In this document: positions 8,455 to 17,289 of the stretch, piece after piece
How positions within the stretch are numbered: the first letter of the stretch is position 1
Layout of the letters: every line of letters starts with the position of its first letter
Source: Flavobacteriales bacterium
GTDB taxonomy: Bacteria > Bacteroidota > Bacteroidia > Flavobacteriales_D > Parvicellaceae
DNA: 64,000 bases
Reading direction: 5' to 3'
NCBI GenBank assembly: GCA_029251405.1
Contig: JAQXDK010000020.1
Coordinates: 1-64,000 of the forward strand
Made by a program: the position numbers and the translations under genes
Notes under the pieces: generated by a model
The model's database searches: none
Told to the model about the DNA's origin: nothing
What the model saw: the letters and a program-made list of their open reading frames with translations, nothing else

Positions 8455-9262
8455 TTTCACTAAGAACTTTATCATAAAACTTTTGATGGGCTTCTACCGT
8501 TTGTTCTTCGTCGTGATATTCAAGTACTGATTTTTTTGACTTTTCAGTAAGTTCTAAAAGGGATTTTTCAATCTCAGGACTACCAACAGAAATAGCGTCG
8601 CTCCAAGAACAACCAATTTCATGTAATTTATTAACATCTGCTGTACCTTTAAGATTTAAATCTTTAACTGGTAGCTCGTCAAAATCTAATTTAGCTTCGA
8701 AATCTTTTGAAAGCTTCAGCTTTTGATCTTGATTGTAAAGTGTATATATGACTTTGGCATTTGAGAAATGAGGATCTTCCTTATAGACAGATTTTAAATA
8801 AACTGGCATTAAAGCAGTCATCCACCCATGGCAATGTACTATATCCGGCATCCAACCTAATTTTTTAACCGTCTCTAAGACACCTCTGCAGAAAAACATA
8901 GATCTTTCATCATTGTCTTTGATATACTTAGAATCTGCCCCTTTGAAAATAAATTTCTTTTTGAAGTATTCTTCGTTATCTATGAAATATACTTGGATTC
9001 TTATTTGAGGTATGGAAGCTACTTTTATAATTAGAGGATGATCGTAATCATTAATGATTAAATTCATTCCAGAGAGTCTTATAACTTCGTGAAGTTGGTG
9101 TCTTCTTTCATTAATAACACCAAACCTCGGCATAAAGATTCTAATTTCTTTATCAGACTCGTGAACACCTTGAGCTATTGTTCTTACGAAGTTGGATATT
9201 TCTGACTCAATTAAAAATGGGTTGATTTCTTGGGTAACGTAAAGTATTTTGCTTTTTTCCAT
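8438..9262 (-). CDS. Short glycogen/starch synthase catalytic-region protein (GT5 N-terminal type)
   Basis: 274 residues from the ATG at 9262, chosen because AAGGAG lies 10 nt upstream and because homologues begin with a short lead into ILYVTQEINPF. The sequence matches the N-terminal Rossmann half of GT5 glycogen synthases: EINPF near the start, IRIFMPRFGVINERRHQLHEV, and DIVHCHGWMTALMPVYLK. The C-terminal nucleotide-sugar-binding half of a normal synthase (about 470 residues) is missing. This short form is usual in Flavobacteriia at this locus (next to panC and DUF4270), so it is probably not a recent truncation. Its real activity is unknown. It is divergent from panC. Confidence 0.85.
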   Translation of the reverse strand: MEKSKILYVTQEINPFLIESEISNFVRTIAQGVHESDKEIRIFMPRFGVINERRHQLHEVIRLSGMNLIINDYDHPLIIKVASIPQIRIQVYFIDNEEYFKKKFIFKGADSKYIKDNDERSMFFCRGVLETVKKLGWMPDIVHCHGWMTALMPVYLKSVYKEDPHFSNAKVIYTLYNQDQKLKLSKDFEAKLDFDELPVKDLNLKGTADVNKLHEIGCSWSDAISVGSPEIEKSLLELTEKSKKSVLEYHDEEQTVEAHQKFYDKVLSENGVLA

Positions 9263-9272
9263 AACTACTAAT

Positions 9273-9278
9273 CTCCTT
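9273..9278 (-). promoter_or_regulatory. Shine-Dalgarno-like AAGGAG deciding the start at 9262
   Basis: On the minus strand AAGGAG is followed by 10 nt and then the ATG at 9262. Such motifs are scarce elsewhere in the window. It supports 9262 over the longer frame that opens at 9331, whose extra 23 residues look like a chance hydrophobic stretch. Confidence 0.6.
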
Positions 9279-9362
9279 CTTAAACCTTTTGAGCCACAAA
9301 AATATAAAAAAAAAACACATAAACCCAACATTTACAGTAGCTTTAACGCACTTTTATCTCTA

Positions 9363-10187
9363 ATGCAAGTAGTAAAGAATCTTCAAGATTTAAATAAAGT
9401 ACTTAAGATTGTATCGAATAAATCTATTGGTTTTGTTCCAACAATGGGTTCGTTACATAGAGGTCATCTTAGTTTGGTCAGGGCTTCCAAAAAAAAGACG
9501 GATTACACCGTTGTTTCGATCTTTGTGAATCCTACTCAATTTGATAATCAAAATGATTATAATAATTATCCAATTAATTTACAAAACGACATTTCTTTGC
9601 TTAATAATGAAGAGGTTGATTTATTATTTATTCCAGACTATGAAGAATTGTATAGTTCTGAAAAATTAATTAAAATAGATTTACACAATTTAGATAAAGT
9701 TTTAGAAGGGAAGCACAGAAAAGGTCATTTTGACGGTGTTGTAAGAGTTGTAAGTATATTTTTTAATCTTATTAAACCCCAATATGCTTTTTTAGGAGAG
9801 AAAGATTATCAGCAATATCTTATTATTAGCTTACTAGCAAAGGAGTTATTTGAAAAAGTTAAAATAATTCTTTGTCCAACTTTTAGAGAAGAGTCAGGAT
9901 TAGCTATGAGTTCAAGAAATTTAAGATTGGAGGCAAAATATTCTAAGGAAACTAAGAAATTATTTGAATTGCTAACTTATTGCAAAAAGAATTTCGACGT
10001 TGAAAATAGAAAAAAATTAGAGCAAATATGTTTTGAAAAATTATCTCAATTTTCTTCTCCAGAATATTTTGAAATTAGGCAAAGCGTCGATCTCACAAAC
10101 GAGGGTGAACTTTCTGACAAATGGAGAGCTTTTACTGCTACAAAATTCGGTGATATTAGGTTAATTGATAATATTGCGCTTAATTAA
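9363..10187 (+). CDS. panC: Pantothenate synthetase
   Basis: 274 residues from the ATG at 9363. The frame is open further upstream, but that part would overlap the divergent gene and is unlike the family. The enzyme condenses pantoate with beta-alanine at the cost of ATP, the last step of vitamin B5 synthesis. Visible signatures: VPTMGSLHRGHLSLVR (HIGH-like nucleotide-binding motif), SIFVNPTQFD, HFDGVVRVVSIFFNLIKPQYAFLGEKDYQQ, and the serine loop LAMSSRNLRL. Length agrees with the usual 280 residues. The next gene starts 10 nt later, where many relatives carry panD first; panD is absent here. Confidence 0.96.
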   Translation: MQVVKNLQDLNKVLKIVSNKSIGFVPTMGSLHRGHLSLVRASKKKTDYTVVSIFVNPTQFDNQNDYNNYPINLQNDISLLNNEEVDLLFIPDYEELYSSEKLIKIDLHNLDKVLEGKHRKGHFDGVVRVVSIFFNLIKPQYAFLGEKDYQQYLIISLLAKELFEKVKIILCPTFREESGLAMSSRNLRLEAKYSKETKKLFELLTYCKKNFDVENRKKLEQICFEKLSQFSSPEYFEIRQSVDLTNEGELSDKWRAFTATKFGDIRLIDNIALN

Positions 10188-10197
10188 TCTACATTCG

Positions 10198-11154
10198 ATG
10201 AAAGCTAAGCTGATTAATTTCTTAAAAATCTCTTTACCAGTAGCAATTGGACTTTACCTAACTTGGTACTTTGTTTCCAATTCTACTGAATCCGAAAAAG
10301 AATATTTTTTAAAGTCATTGTCGGAAGCCAACTATGGATGGATATTTGTTGCTTTAATTATTGCATTTTTAAGTCATTTATCTAGATCATACAGATGGAA
10401 ATACTTGTTAGAAACAATGGATGTTCAACCAAAGTTAAGTTTAATGTATCACAGCGTTATGATTGGTTATATAATAAATTTGACCATTCCAAGATCCGGT
10501 GAATTAGCAAGAGCTGGATATTTTAGTAGATATCAAAAAACTTCTTCTGATAAAGTATTTGGGACTATTGTAGTTGAAAGAGTAGTAGACTTAATAATGT
10601 TTGCTTTGGTATTTTTAACAGCCTTTATTTTGCAATCGGATCAGGACGCATTTCAAGAATTAAGACAAATGGGAAGCAGTGAATCGAATTCATTTTTTTT
10701 ACCAATTTTTTTAGTCCTTGCCGTCCTTTCAATTTTTCTTTTGTTCATTTTTGAAAAGTTAAGATTAAAGGTTTGGAATTTTTTAAAAGGAATATATCAA
10801 GGATGCCTCACCATTTTTAAACTTAAAAATAAAGCTGCATATATTTTGCACACCTTTTTTATTTGGGTTTGCTACATCGCCATGTTATGGATTACAGCTT
10901 TAGCACTACCGGACTTGGAGAATATAAATGTAAATGCTGTTTTTGCTTGCTTTATAGCAGGAACAATTGCGATTGGAGCAACCCCAGGAGGAATTGGTCT
11001 TTATCCCATAATGGTAGCAACAGTATTAACAGATTTATATGGTTTCGAAGGACAAATAGCAAAATCGTTTGGAATGTTGATGTGGTCTTCTCAAACATTT
11101 TTCATGATTCTATTAGGTATAGTTTCCCTAGTAGCTATTAAAAAACAAAGCTAG
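10198..11154 (+). CDS. Lysylphosphatidylglycerol-synthase-type membrane protein (flippase-like, UPF0104)
   Basis: 318 residues from the ATG at 10198; the frame opens earlier but those codons overlap panC and precede the natural basic start [10 protein letters not shown]. About eight hydrophobic helices are seen ([50 protein letters not shown], and more toward the C-terminus). Family signatures include the R-S-YRWKYLL stretch after the second helix, [16 protein letters not shown], and [11 protein letters not shown] near the end. The family comprises the transmembrane part of MprF and related putative lipid flippases; the substrate is unknown. It is co-directional with panC. Its stop codon overlaps that of aspS through the palindrome CTAG. 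Confidence 0.85.
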   Translation: MKAKLINFLKISLPVAIGLYLTWYFVSNSTESEKEYFLKSLSEANYGWIFVALIIAFLSHLSRSYRWKYLLETMDVQPKLSLMYHSVMIGYIINLTIPRSGELARAGYFSRYQKTSSDKVFGTIVVERVVDLIMFALVFLTAFILQSDQDAFQELRQMGSSESNSFFLPIFLVLAVLSIFLLFIFEKLRLKVWNFLKGIYQGCLTIFKLKNKAAYILHTFFIWVCYIAMLWITALALPDLENINVNAVFACFIAGTIAIGATPGGIGLYPIMVATVLTDLYGFEGQIAKSFGMLMWSSQTFFMILLGIVSLVAIKKQS

Positions 11155-12908
11155 TCTTCTATTTTTGGTAAATTTATTCCAAGCTCATTTAGTTGCGATA
11201 AATCTATCTTAGAAGGTGCGTCAATCATCACATCTTTTCCCTGGTTATTTTTTGGAAAGGCAATAAACTCACGTATGTTTTCTTTGCCTCCAAATAGTGT
11301 GCAGAGTCTGTCGAATCCAAATGCAATTCCACCGTGAGGTGGTGCTCCATATTCAAAAGCTTTCATTAAAAATCCAAATTGAAGCTCTGCTTCATCTTTA
11401 GTGAAGCCAAGTATTTGAAACATTTTTTCTTGAATTTGTCTGTCGTGGATTCTTATAGATCCACCACCTACCTCTACGCCATTTATTGCTAAATCATAGG
11501 CATTAGCTCTTACTTTAGAAGGGTTGGAGGTTAATAAATTTTGATCTTCATCTTTAGGAGATGTAAATGGGTGATGCATAGCATGATATTCATTGGTTTG
11601 CTCGTCTTTTTCTAAAAGTGGGAAGTCAATAACCCAAACTGGTTTAAAATCATTAGGATTTCTTAAACCAAGCCTTTCTCCCATTAAAAGTCTAAGCTCG
11701 TTCATTTGTTTTTGAACTTTTAATTTATCACCACTTAATATTAATATTAGATCTCCTGGATTTGAATTGCATTTTGAAGCCCATTTTTTTAAAGTTTCAG
11801 TATTATAAAACTTATCAATAGAGGACTTGAAACTCCCATCAGTATTGTATTTAACATATGCCAATCCTTTCGCACCTATTTGTGGTCTTTTTACCCAGCT
11901 GGTGAGTTCGTCAATTTTTTTTCTCGAGTAATCAGCGCAATTAGGAACATTAATTCCAACTACAGCTTCAGCTTCATCAAATACTTTAAATCCACTACCT
12001 TTAGCTAAAAGATCCAAATAATTTAGTTTCATATCGAACCTTAAATCTGGCTTGTCGGATCCGTATTTTTCTATTGCATTGTCATAAGTAATTACAGGAA
12101 ATGGCATTTTGAAATCTATTTGTAATAAGTTTTTAAAAAGATGCTTTACTAACCCTTCAAACGTATCTATTACTTGTTGTTGATCTACAAAAGCCATTTC
12201 ACAATCAATTTGTGTAAATTCAGGTTGCCTATCTGACCTTAAGTCCTCATCTCTAAAACATTTTACAATCTGAAAATAACGATCGTATCCACTAACCATA
12301 AGTAGCTGTTTAAATGTCTGAGGCGACTGTGGAAGTGCATAAAATTGTTGTTTGTTCATTCTACTTGGAACAATAAAATCTCTTGCTCCCTCTGGAGTTG
12401 ACTTAATTAGGTAAGGGGTTTCAATTTCTAAAAAATTATGCTCTTGAAAAAAATTCCTTACTTCCATCCCCATCTTACTTCTTAAGATCATATTCTTTTG
12501 AAGTGGTTTTCTTCTTAAATCTAAAAATCTATATTTCATTCTTAGTTCTTCACCACCGTCTGTCTCGTCTTCAATAGTGAATGGAGGTGTTTTAGATTTA
12601 TTTAAAACTTTTAAAGAACCAACTTCAATTTCAATCTCTCCGGTTTGCATCTTTAAATTTTTACTACTTCGTTCCTTGACAACTCCGTCAATTTCTATCA
12701 CCCATTCTCTATTAATTAATCTCGCATCTTGACAAAGAGTACTGTTCACTGTCTCGTTAAAAGTTAATTGTGTTATTCCAAACCTATCTCTTAAATCTAT
12801 AAATGTCATGCCTCCTAAGTCACGAGACCTTTGAACCCATCCACATAATTTCACTTGCAGATCTACATCTTTTATTCTTAATTCTCCATTGTTATGTGTT
12901 CTATACAT
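11151..12908 (-). CDS. aspS: Aspartyl-tRNA synthetase
   Basis: 585 residues, full bacterial length. It charges tRNA-Asp with aspartate. An N-terminal OB-fold anticodon-binding domain (about 1-110: [21 protein letters not shown]) is followed by the class II catalytic core: motif 1 region [25 protein letters not shown], motif 2 [18 protein letters not shown], and motif 3 [15 protein letters not shown]. The bacterial GAD insertion lies in between (about 290-430). It begins 18 nt after the S41 protease gene and is probably transcribed with it and the dCMP deaminase gene. Whether it is discriminating or not for tRNA-Asn cannot be told from the sequence alone. Confidence 0.97.
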   Translation of the reverse strand: MYRTHNNGELRIKDVDLQVKLCGWVQRSRDLGGMTFIDLRDRFGITQLTFNETVNSTLCQDARLINREWVIEIDGVVKERSSKNLKMQTGEIEIEVGSLKVLNKSKTPPFTIEDETDGGEELRMKYRFLDLRRKPLQKNMILRSKMGMEVRNFFQEHNFLEIETPYLIKSTPEGARDFIVPSRMNKQQFYALPQSPQTFKQLLMVSGYDRYFQIVKCFRDEDLRSDRQPEFTQIDCEMAFVDQQQVIDTFEGLVKHLFKNLLQIDFKMPFPVITYDNAIEKYGSDKPDLRFDMKLNYLDLLAKGSGFKVFDEAEAVVGINVPNCADYSRKKIDELTSWVKRPQIGAKGLAYVKYNTDGSFKSSIDKFYNTETLKKWASKCNSNPGDLILILSGDKLKVQKQMNELRLLMGERLGLRNPNDFKPVWVIDFPLLEKDEQTNEYHAMHHPFTSPKDEDQNLLTSNPSKVRANAYDLAINGVEVGGGSIRIHDRQIQEKMFQILGFTKDEAELQFGFLMKAFEYGAPPHGGIAFGFDRLCTLFGGKENIREFIAFPKNNQGKDVMIDAPSKIDLSQLNELGINLPKIED

Positions 12909-12926
12909 TTTTTTAATATTTAAGAA

Positions 12927-14489
12927 TTAATTACTCAACGCTTTTAAAGCTTTTTCAACGTCATTATCTTTGTAGGTACTCAAAATATATCGAGCTTGAT
13001 CTGAAAAATAATAACTGCTTAATTCAATTTTAAGACTCCATTTTAAATCCTCAATAGTTGATTTGTCATATGTTTTAGTTTCAGAATAATTGTTTTTGAG
13101 AAAATCCTCCAATTCCTTATTCTTGATTTTAAAACCTCTGTAAAACTTGTGGATATCACTATGTTTTGTAAAAGGATAACGTTCGTAATAATTGAAACAG
13201 AAATTCCTCCATTTTCTATCGTAAATTATTCGATTGACTTGGTCGTTGTAATTTAAGGTGTCAATAGGGGAATATAAGTCTGGTATAATTCCTCCTTTAA
13301 ACTTGCTTTTTTCAAATAGAGAATCGTGATTCGTTAATTCTCCACTTTCTATTCTATCGAAAAGATCATTTTCATAGTTTATACTGTCTCCGTAAGGTTT
13401 CTGAATACATTTTCCAGATGGAGTGTAATATCTCGAAATAGTTATTCTTAATTCAGAAGAATCAGGTAATACTAATGGCTGTTGTACTAAACCTTTTCCA
13501 AATGTTCTTCTCCCCAGTATCTTTCCTCTACCATTATCTTGAATGGCTCCACTGACTATTTCACTAGCTGAGGCGGTAGAACTGTTTACCAAAATTATCA
13601 GTTTTCCATCTTCGAAAAGTCCATTGGATTTCGAGTAAAAAGATCTTCTCTCAGAATGAGCTCCTTCTGTATACACTATTAATCGGTTCTCTTTTAAAAA
13701 TTCATCAGCAATATTTATGGCTTGGTGTAAATATCCACCACCATTGAATCTTAAGTCTAAAACTAAACTTTTAGCATTTTTTAGAAGTAGACTTTTCAAG
13801 GCGTTTCTAAATTCAATGTCTGTTGAGTTTGAAAAAGAGCTAATTTTAATGTAACCTGTCTCTCTATTTAACATACTGTAAGCTGGAACAGATTTCAAGG
13901 GAATAGTTCCTCTGATTATATCCTTTACTTGAATATTTTTATTGGGTTTAAGAATTGATAATTTAACAGTTGATCCAACAGTTCCTTTTAACTTTTTAAG
14001 AACATCTTCATTTTTCAGATTTACACCCGCTACATTTTCCCCATCAATATTTATTATTCTATCTCTTTTTTCAATATTTGCTGATTCAGATGGTCCATCA
14101 GCAATTACATCAACCACCGTAAGCGTATCATTGTAAATCATAAACCTTATCCCAATTCCTCCAAAATGCCCAACTAAAGATTCGTTGAGTCTTTGCCTTT
14201 TTCTTGCAGGTATATAAGAGGAGTGTGGATCTAAGTTTTTGAGGATAGTATTTATGGAGTTTTCAGATAATTTTATTTTCTCAAGGGTGTCTACATAATT
14301 GTTTAAAAGATGTTCTAAGATAATATCTATATTACTCGATTTGTTGTTGTGAGTATTTGGAGATAAATTCTTTCCTTGATGTATTCCTATCCAATAGGTT
14401 GCTGCAGAAAAAAATCCGGAAAACAACAATAAACCAAGAATTACACTTCTAGAATTATTTTTCAAAATCTTCAAAATTAATTTGCTCAA
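12927..14489 (-). CDS. S41 family C-terminal processing peptidase
   Basis: About 520 residues. One N-terminal membrane anchor (SVILGLLLFSGFFSAATYW) places the protease domain in the periplasm. A PDZ domain follows at about 110-195 (GHFGGIGIRF, VIADGPSESANIEKRDRIINIDG). The tail-specific protease fold shows the catalytic serine in STASASEIVSGA and the lysine in RRTFGKGLVQ. The C-terminal 130 residues are helical and typical of the Bacteroidota branch. No ATG is available near the start: the frame offers TTG at 14489 and at two later codons, down to about 14465. The true start is probably one of these, overlapping or coupled to the dCMP deaminase stop (14455). Confidence 0.92.
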   Translation of the reverse strand: MSKLILKILKNNSRSVILGLLLFSGFFSAATYWIGIHQGKNLSPNTHNNKSSNIDIILEHLLNNYVDTLEKIKLSENSINTILKNLDPHSSYIPARKRQRLNESLVGHFGGIGIRFMIYNDTLTVVDVIADGPSESANIEKRDRIINIDGENVAGVNLKNEDVLKKLKGTVGSTVKLSILKPNKNIQVKDIIRGTIPLKSVPAYSMLNRETGYIKISSFSNSTDIEFRNALKSLLLKNAKSLVLDLRFNGGGYLHQAINIADEFLKENRLIVYTEGAHSERRSFYSKSNGLFEDGKLIILVNSSTASASEIVSGAIQDNGRGKILGRRTFGKGLVQQPLVLPDSSELRITISRYYTPSGKCIQKPYGDSINYENDLFDRIESGELTNHDSLFEKSKFKGGIIPDLYSPIDTLNYNDQVNRIIYDRKWRNFCFNYYERYPFTKHSDIHKFYRGFKIKNKELEDFLKNNYSETKTYDKSTIEDLKWSLKIELSSYYFSDQARYILSTYKDNDVEKALKALSN

Positions 14490-14847
14490 TAATTACCCCA
14501 GCTTTTATAAGGAAATTTAGACCAGTAGTATCTTTATATTTTTTTAAATAAACCAATCTTTTAATTCCCGACTGATGAATTAATTTTGCACACTCTTTAC
14601 AAGGAGACAACGTTAAATATAGAGTAGCTTGATCACAACTGTTGGTACTTTTTGCAACTTTTAGAATTGCGTTTGCTTCTGCATGTAATACAAACCAATT
14701 AGTTTCTCCTTTTTCATCTTCACAATCATTATTGAAACCTGTTGGAGCTCCGTTAAAACCATCGGAAATAATCATTCTATTTTTAACAATTATTGCTCCT
14801 ACTTTTTTTCTAGTACAATGCGAAAGCTTTCCCCATTCAAGAGCCAT
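14455..14847 (-). CDS. dCMP deaminase (ComE operon protein 2 type)
   Basis: 130 residues from the first ATG. It deaminates dCMP to dUMP for thymidylate synthesis. Zinc-binding and catalytic motifs are intact: HAEANAI and SPCKECA, plus VGAIIVKNRMIISDGFNGAP. However, the frame continues upstream of this ATG with KQLRYDLAYLK, which matches the conserved N-terminus of the family, up to a stop at 14899-14901, and no ATG, GTG or TTG lies in that stretch. The enzyme may use a rare start (two ATC codons at 14884-14889 are candidates), may be shortened, or the sequence may carry an error. It lies just downstream of tRNA-Leu and upstream of the S41 protease. Confidence 0.92.
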   Translation of the reverse strand: MALEWGKLSHCTRKKVGAIIVKNRMIISDGFNGAPTGFNNDCEDEKGETNWFVLHAEANAILKVAKSTNSCDQATLYLTLSPCKECAKLIHQSGIKRLVYLKKYKDTTGLNFLIKAGVIIEQINFEDFEK

Positions 14848-14905
14848 TTTTAAGTAGGCTAGGTCATATCTGAGTTGCTTGTCGATGATTTCTGTATGTT
14901 ATTAG

Positions 14906-14987
14906 TACCGAAGGTGGGAATCGAACCCACACGCCCTAAGGCACACGAGTTTGAGTCGTGCGCGTCTACCAGTTCCGCCACTTCGGC
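14906..14987 (-). tRNA. tRNA-Leu, anticodon CAA
   Basis: An 82-nt class II tRNA. Acceptor stem GCCGAAG pairs with CTTCGGT, and the discriminator is A. The D-arm holds GGTAGAC. The anticodon stem CACGA/TCGTG carries the loop CTCAAAC, giving anticodon CAA, which reads UUG. A long variable arm and the T-arm GTGGG-TTCGAAT-CCCAC follow. The 3' CCA is not encoded. The 3' end lies 8 nt before the open frame that leads into the dCMP deaminase, so the tRNA and that operon may share a transcript. Confidence 0.96.
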
Positions 14988-15055
14988 AAGTGCGATGCGA
15001 ATTTAGTTTATGTTTTTATACTAGCAAAATAATTTATTATTTATCGGAAATCGTT

Positions 15056-15063
15056 TACATTTG
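15056..15063 (+). promoter_or_regulatory. Putative -7 element for prs (TACATTTG)
   Basis: TACATTTG is a full match to TAnnTTTG and ends 8 nt before the prs ATG. A short AT-rich stretch lies upstream, but no clear TTG -33 box is seen. Transcription would start within a few bases of the ATG. Confidence 0.5.
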
Positions 15064-15071
15064 CAACCCCA

Positions 15072-16010
15072 ATGTCACATAGAGTAAAAATATTAGCCTG
15101 TTCGGCATCTAAAAAACTAGCTTCTCAAATTGCTAGTAGTTATGGTCAATCCCTTGGGGATGTTGAGTTGCAGAAATTTAGCGACGGAGAATTTGGTGTT
15201 TCAATAAAAGAAACCGTAAGAGGTTGTGATGTTTTTATAATTCAAAGCACAGTTCCACCACAAGAAAATTTGATGGAAATGCTTCTTATGATTGATGCTG
15301 CTAAAAGAGCATCTGCCCATAAAATAGTAGCTGTATTACCTTACTTTGGTTGGGCAAGACAAGATCGTAAAGACCAGCCTAGGGTAGCCATTGGTGCTAA
15401 ATTAGTAGCCAATATGTTAGTGACTGCTGGAGTAGATAGGGTGATGACTATGGATTTACACGCAGATCAAATTCAAGGGTTTTTTGAAGTTCCTGTTGAC
15501 CACCTATTTGCGTCGACACTTTTTGCTCCCTATTTAAAATCAAAGAACTTAAAAAATTTAATTATTGCAGCTCCTGACGCTGGAGGGTCTAAAAGAGCAA
15601 ATGCTTATGCTAAGTTCTTAAATGTAGATTTGGCTCTTTGTTATAAGCAGAGAAAAAAAGCGAATGAAATTTCTGATATGACTATAATTGGAGATGTAAA
15701 AGGGAAAGATGTTGTTATCATTGACGACATGATAGATACCGCAGGGACGCTTACAAAATCAGCACAACTTTTCATCGATTATGGTGCCCAGTCAGTTTCT
15801 GCATGTTGTACTCATCCAATTTTATCTGGACCTGCTCACGACAGAATTGAAAATAGTGCCCTTACAGAATTAATAGTTACAAATACTATTGAAATAAAAA
15901 GAGAGAATTCTAAAATAAAAATTCTTTCAGTTGCTGATTTATTTTCGGAAGTTATGAAACAGCATATTAATTTTAACTCTATTAGCAAACACTTTTTGTT
16001 TGGTAATTAA
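15072..16010 (+). CDS. prs: Ribose-phosphate pyrophosphokinase (PRPP synthetase)
   Basis: 312 residues, full length. It transfers pyrophosphate from ATP to ribose-5-phosphate, giving PRPP for nucleotide, histidine and tryptophan synthesis. Seen: the N-terminal ELQKFSDGEFGVSIKETVRG, QSTVPPQENLMEMLLMIDAAKRASA, the ATP site YFGWARQDRKDQPR, DLHADQIQGFF, and the PRPP loop VVIIDDMIDTAGT. The following gene is rplY 24 nt later, then pth, the common order prs-rplY-pth in Bacteroidota. Confidence 0.97.
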   Translation: MSHRVKILACSASKKLASQIASSYGQSLGDVELQKFSDGEFGVSIKETVRGCDVFIIQSTVPPQENLMEMLLMIDAAKRASAHKIVAVLPYFGWARQDRKDQPRVAIGAKLVANMLVTAGVDRVMTMDLHADQIQGFFEVPVDHLFASTLFAPYLKSKNLKNLIIAAPDAGGSKRANAYAKFLNVDLALCYKQRKKANEISDMTIIGDVKGKDVVIIDDMIDTAGTLTKSAQLFIDYGAQSVSACCTHPILSGPAHDRIENSALTELIVTNTIEIKRENSKIKILSVADLFSEVMKQHINFNSISKHFLFGN

Positions 16011-16034
16011 AACAATAAATAAAAAAACACAATT

Positions 16035-16685
16035 ATGAAAACAGTATCATTGAGCGGTTCACCAAGGGTGAACGTAGGGAAAAAAGGTGCTGCTAACCTT
16101 AGAAAAAACGGAAGTGTTCCTTCTGTTGTTTATGGTGGCAAAGAGCAAATTCATTTTTCCATTTTAGAAAACGAAGCAAAAAAAATAGTTTTTACACCAA
16201 ATGTCTATCTAATAGAATTGGACGTGGATGGAAAAAAATTAAATGTCATTTTGCAAGAAACACAAATACATCCTGTTACAGATAGAATTCTTCATTTAGA
16301 TTTTCTAGAAGTTTCTGAAGAAACACCATTTAAAACAAGTTTACCTGTTAAATTGGAAGGTTTTTCAAGAGGAGTTAGAAATGGAGGAAAACTAACACAA
16401 AACTTTAGAAAATTAAGAGTTTTTGGGTTGGCTAAAGACATGCCAGACGCTATATCTATCGACATATCTCCAATTAAAATCGGTGAAAAAATTAGAGTTA
16501 CTGATCTTAACGTTTCAAGTCTAAGTTTTTTAGATCCGGAAAATGCAGTTGTTGTTGGTGTACAAACAGCAAGAGCAGTAATTGAGGACGAAGAAGAAGA
16601 CGAAGCTTCAGAAGTTGCTGAAGGAGAAGCAGGGGATGCATCTTCAGAAGCTAAAAAGGATGAAGAAGCTAAAAAAGATGAATAA
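16035..16685 (+). CDS. rplY: 50S ribosomal protein L25 (CTC/TL5 family)
   Basis: 216 residues, the long CTC form. It binds 5S rRNA. Residues 1-95 form the L25 domain (KNGSVPSVVYGGKE, LQETQIHPVTDRILHLDFLEV). Residues about 100-185 are the TL5-type beta domain (LPVKLEGFSRGVRNGGKL, DISPIKIGEKIRVTDL). The last 35 residues are an acidic Glu/Ala tail (DEEEDEASEVAEGEA, KKDEEAKKDE), common in Bacteroidota. It lies between prs and pth, and pth begins 15 nt downstream. Confidence 0.96.
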   Translation: MKTVSLSGSPRVNVGKKGAANLRKNGSVPSVVYGGKEQIHFSILENEAKKIVFTPNVYLIELDVDGKKLNVILQETQIHPVTDRILHLDFLEVSEETPFKTSLPVKLEGFSRGVRNGGKLTQNFRKLRVFGLAKDMPDAISIDISPIKIGEKIRVTDLNVSSLSFLDPENAVVVGVQTARAVIEDEEEDEASEVAEGEAGDASSEAKKDEEAKKDE

Positions 16686-16700
16686 ATTATCCAACCAATT

Positions 16701-17264
16701 TTGAAATTCCTCATTGTTGGACTTGGTAATCCTGGTGAACAATATTTAAACACCAGACATAATATAGGATTTAAGGCATTAGACCATGTTGGAAAACAGG
16801 CTAATGCCTTTTTTGTTTCTGATAAATACGGTTCTATATGTAATTTTAAATACAAGGGAAAGCAGGTTTATTTATTAAAACCAAACACCTTCATGAATTT
16901 GTCTGGGACAGCTGTTAGATATTGGATGGATAAAGAAAAAATTGTTAAAGACAATATTTTAGTAGTTACTGATGATTTGAATTTACCTTTAGCAACTCTT
17001 AGATTAAAGAAAAAAGGATCCGATGGTGGACATAATGGTTTAAAAAATATTCAGGAGAAACTTAATTCTAATGTTTACCCCAGATTAAGAATTGGAGTAG
17101 GTAATGACTTTTCTAAAGGGAAACAGATAGATTATGTTTTGGGAGATTGGTCTGCCGAAGAACTGGTAATTGTTGAAGATAAAATTGAAACTATAAAAGA
17201 GATGATACTTGGTTTTTGTTTTAATGGACTAAATAATACAATGAATACCTACAACAATAAATAG
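16701..17264 (+). CDS. pth: Peptidyl-tRNA hydrolase
   Basis: 187 residues from a TTG start at 16701, the only start that keeps the invariant opening FLIVGLGNPG. It releases peptides from tRNA after premature drop-off. Active-site elements are present: NPGEQYLNTRHNIGF (with the catalytic His), KPNTFMNLSGTAV, DDLNLPLATLRLKKKGSDGGHNGLKN and RLRIGVGND. It is the third gene of the prs-rplY-pth group. The deoxynucleoside kinase gene converges from the other side with a 25-nt gap. Confidence 0.96.
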   Translation: MKFLIVGLGNPGEQYLNTRHNIGFKALDHVGKQANAFFVSDKYGSICNFKYKGKQVYLLKPNTFMNLSGTAVRYWMDKEKIVKDNILVVTDDLNLPLATLRLKKKGSDGGHNGLKNIQEKLNSNVYPRLRIGVGNDFSKGKQIDYVLGDWSAEELVIVEDKIETIKEMILGFCFNGLNNTMNTYNNK

Positions 17265-17289
17265 GGGTTATTGAACAATACCAATTTGA

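Noticed and set aside
8438-9262. The short glycogen synthase as a recently truncated pseudogene
   Set aside because: The half-length form at this locus is, as I recall, the usual one in Flavobacteriia, and the frame is intact with a good start.
9263-9331. Upstream extension of the glycogen-synthase-like gene to 9331
   Set aside because: The AAGGAG motif and family N-terminus place the start at 9262; the extension is a chance hydrophobic stretch.
9249-9362. Upstream extension of panC to 9249
   Set aside because: It would overlap the divergent gene's start and does not resemble PanC, whose N-terminus begins near 9363.
10863-11141. A 92-codon + strand frame in the flippase-like gene
   Set aside because: It overlaps the membrane-protein frame in another phase and has an unnatural composition.
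16292-16855. A 187-codon minus-strand frame opposite rplY and pth
   Set aside because: It is the shadow of two recognised genes, including the serine-rich antisense of the acidic rplY tail.
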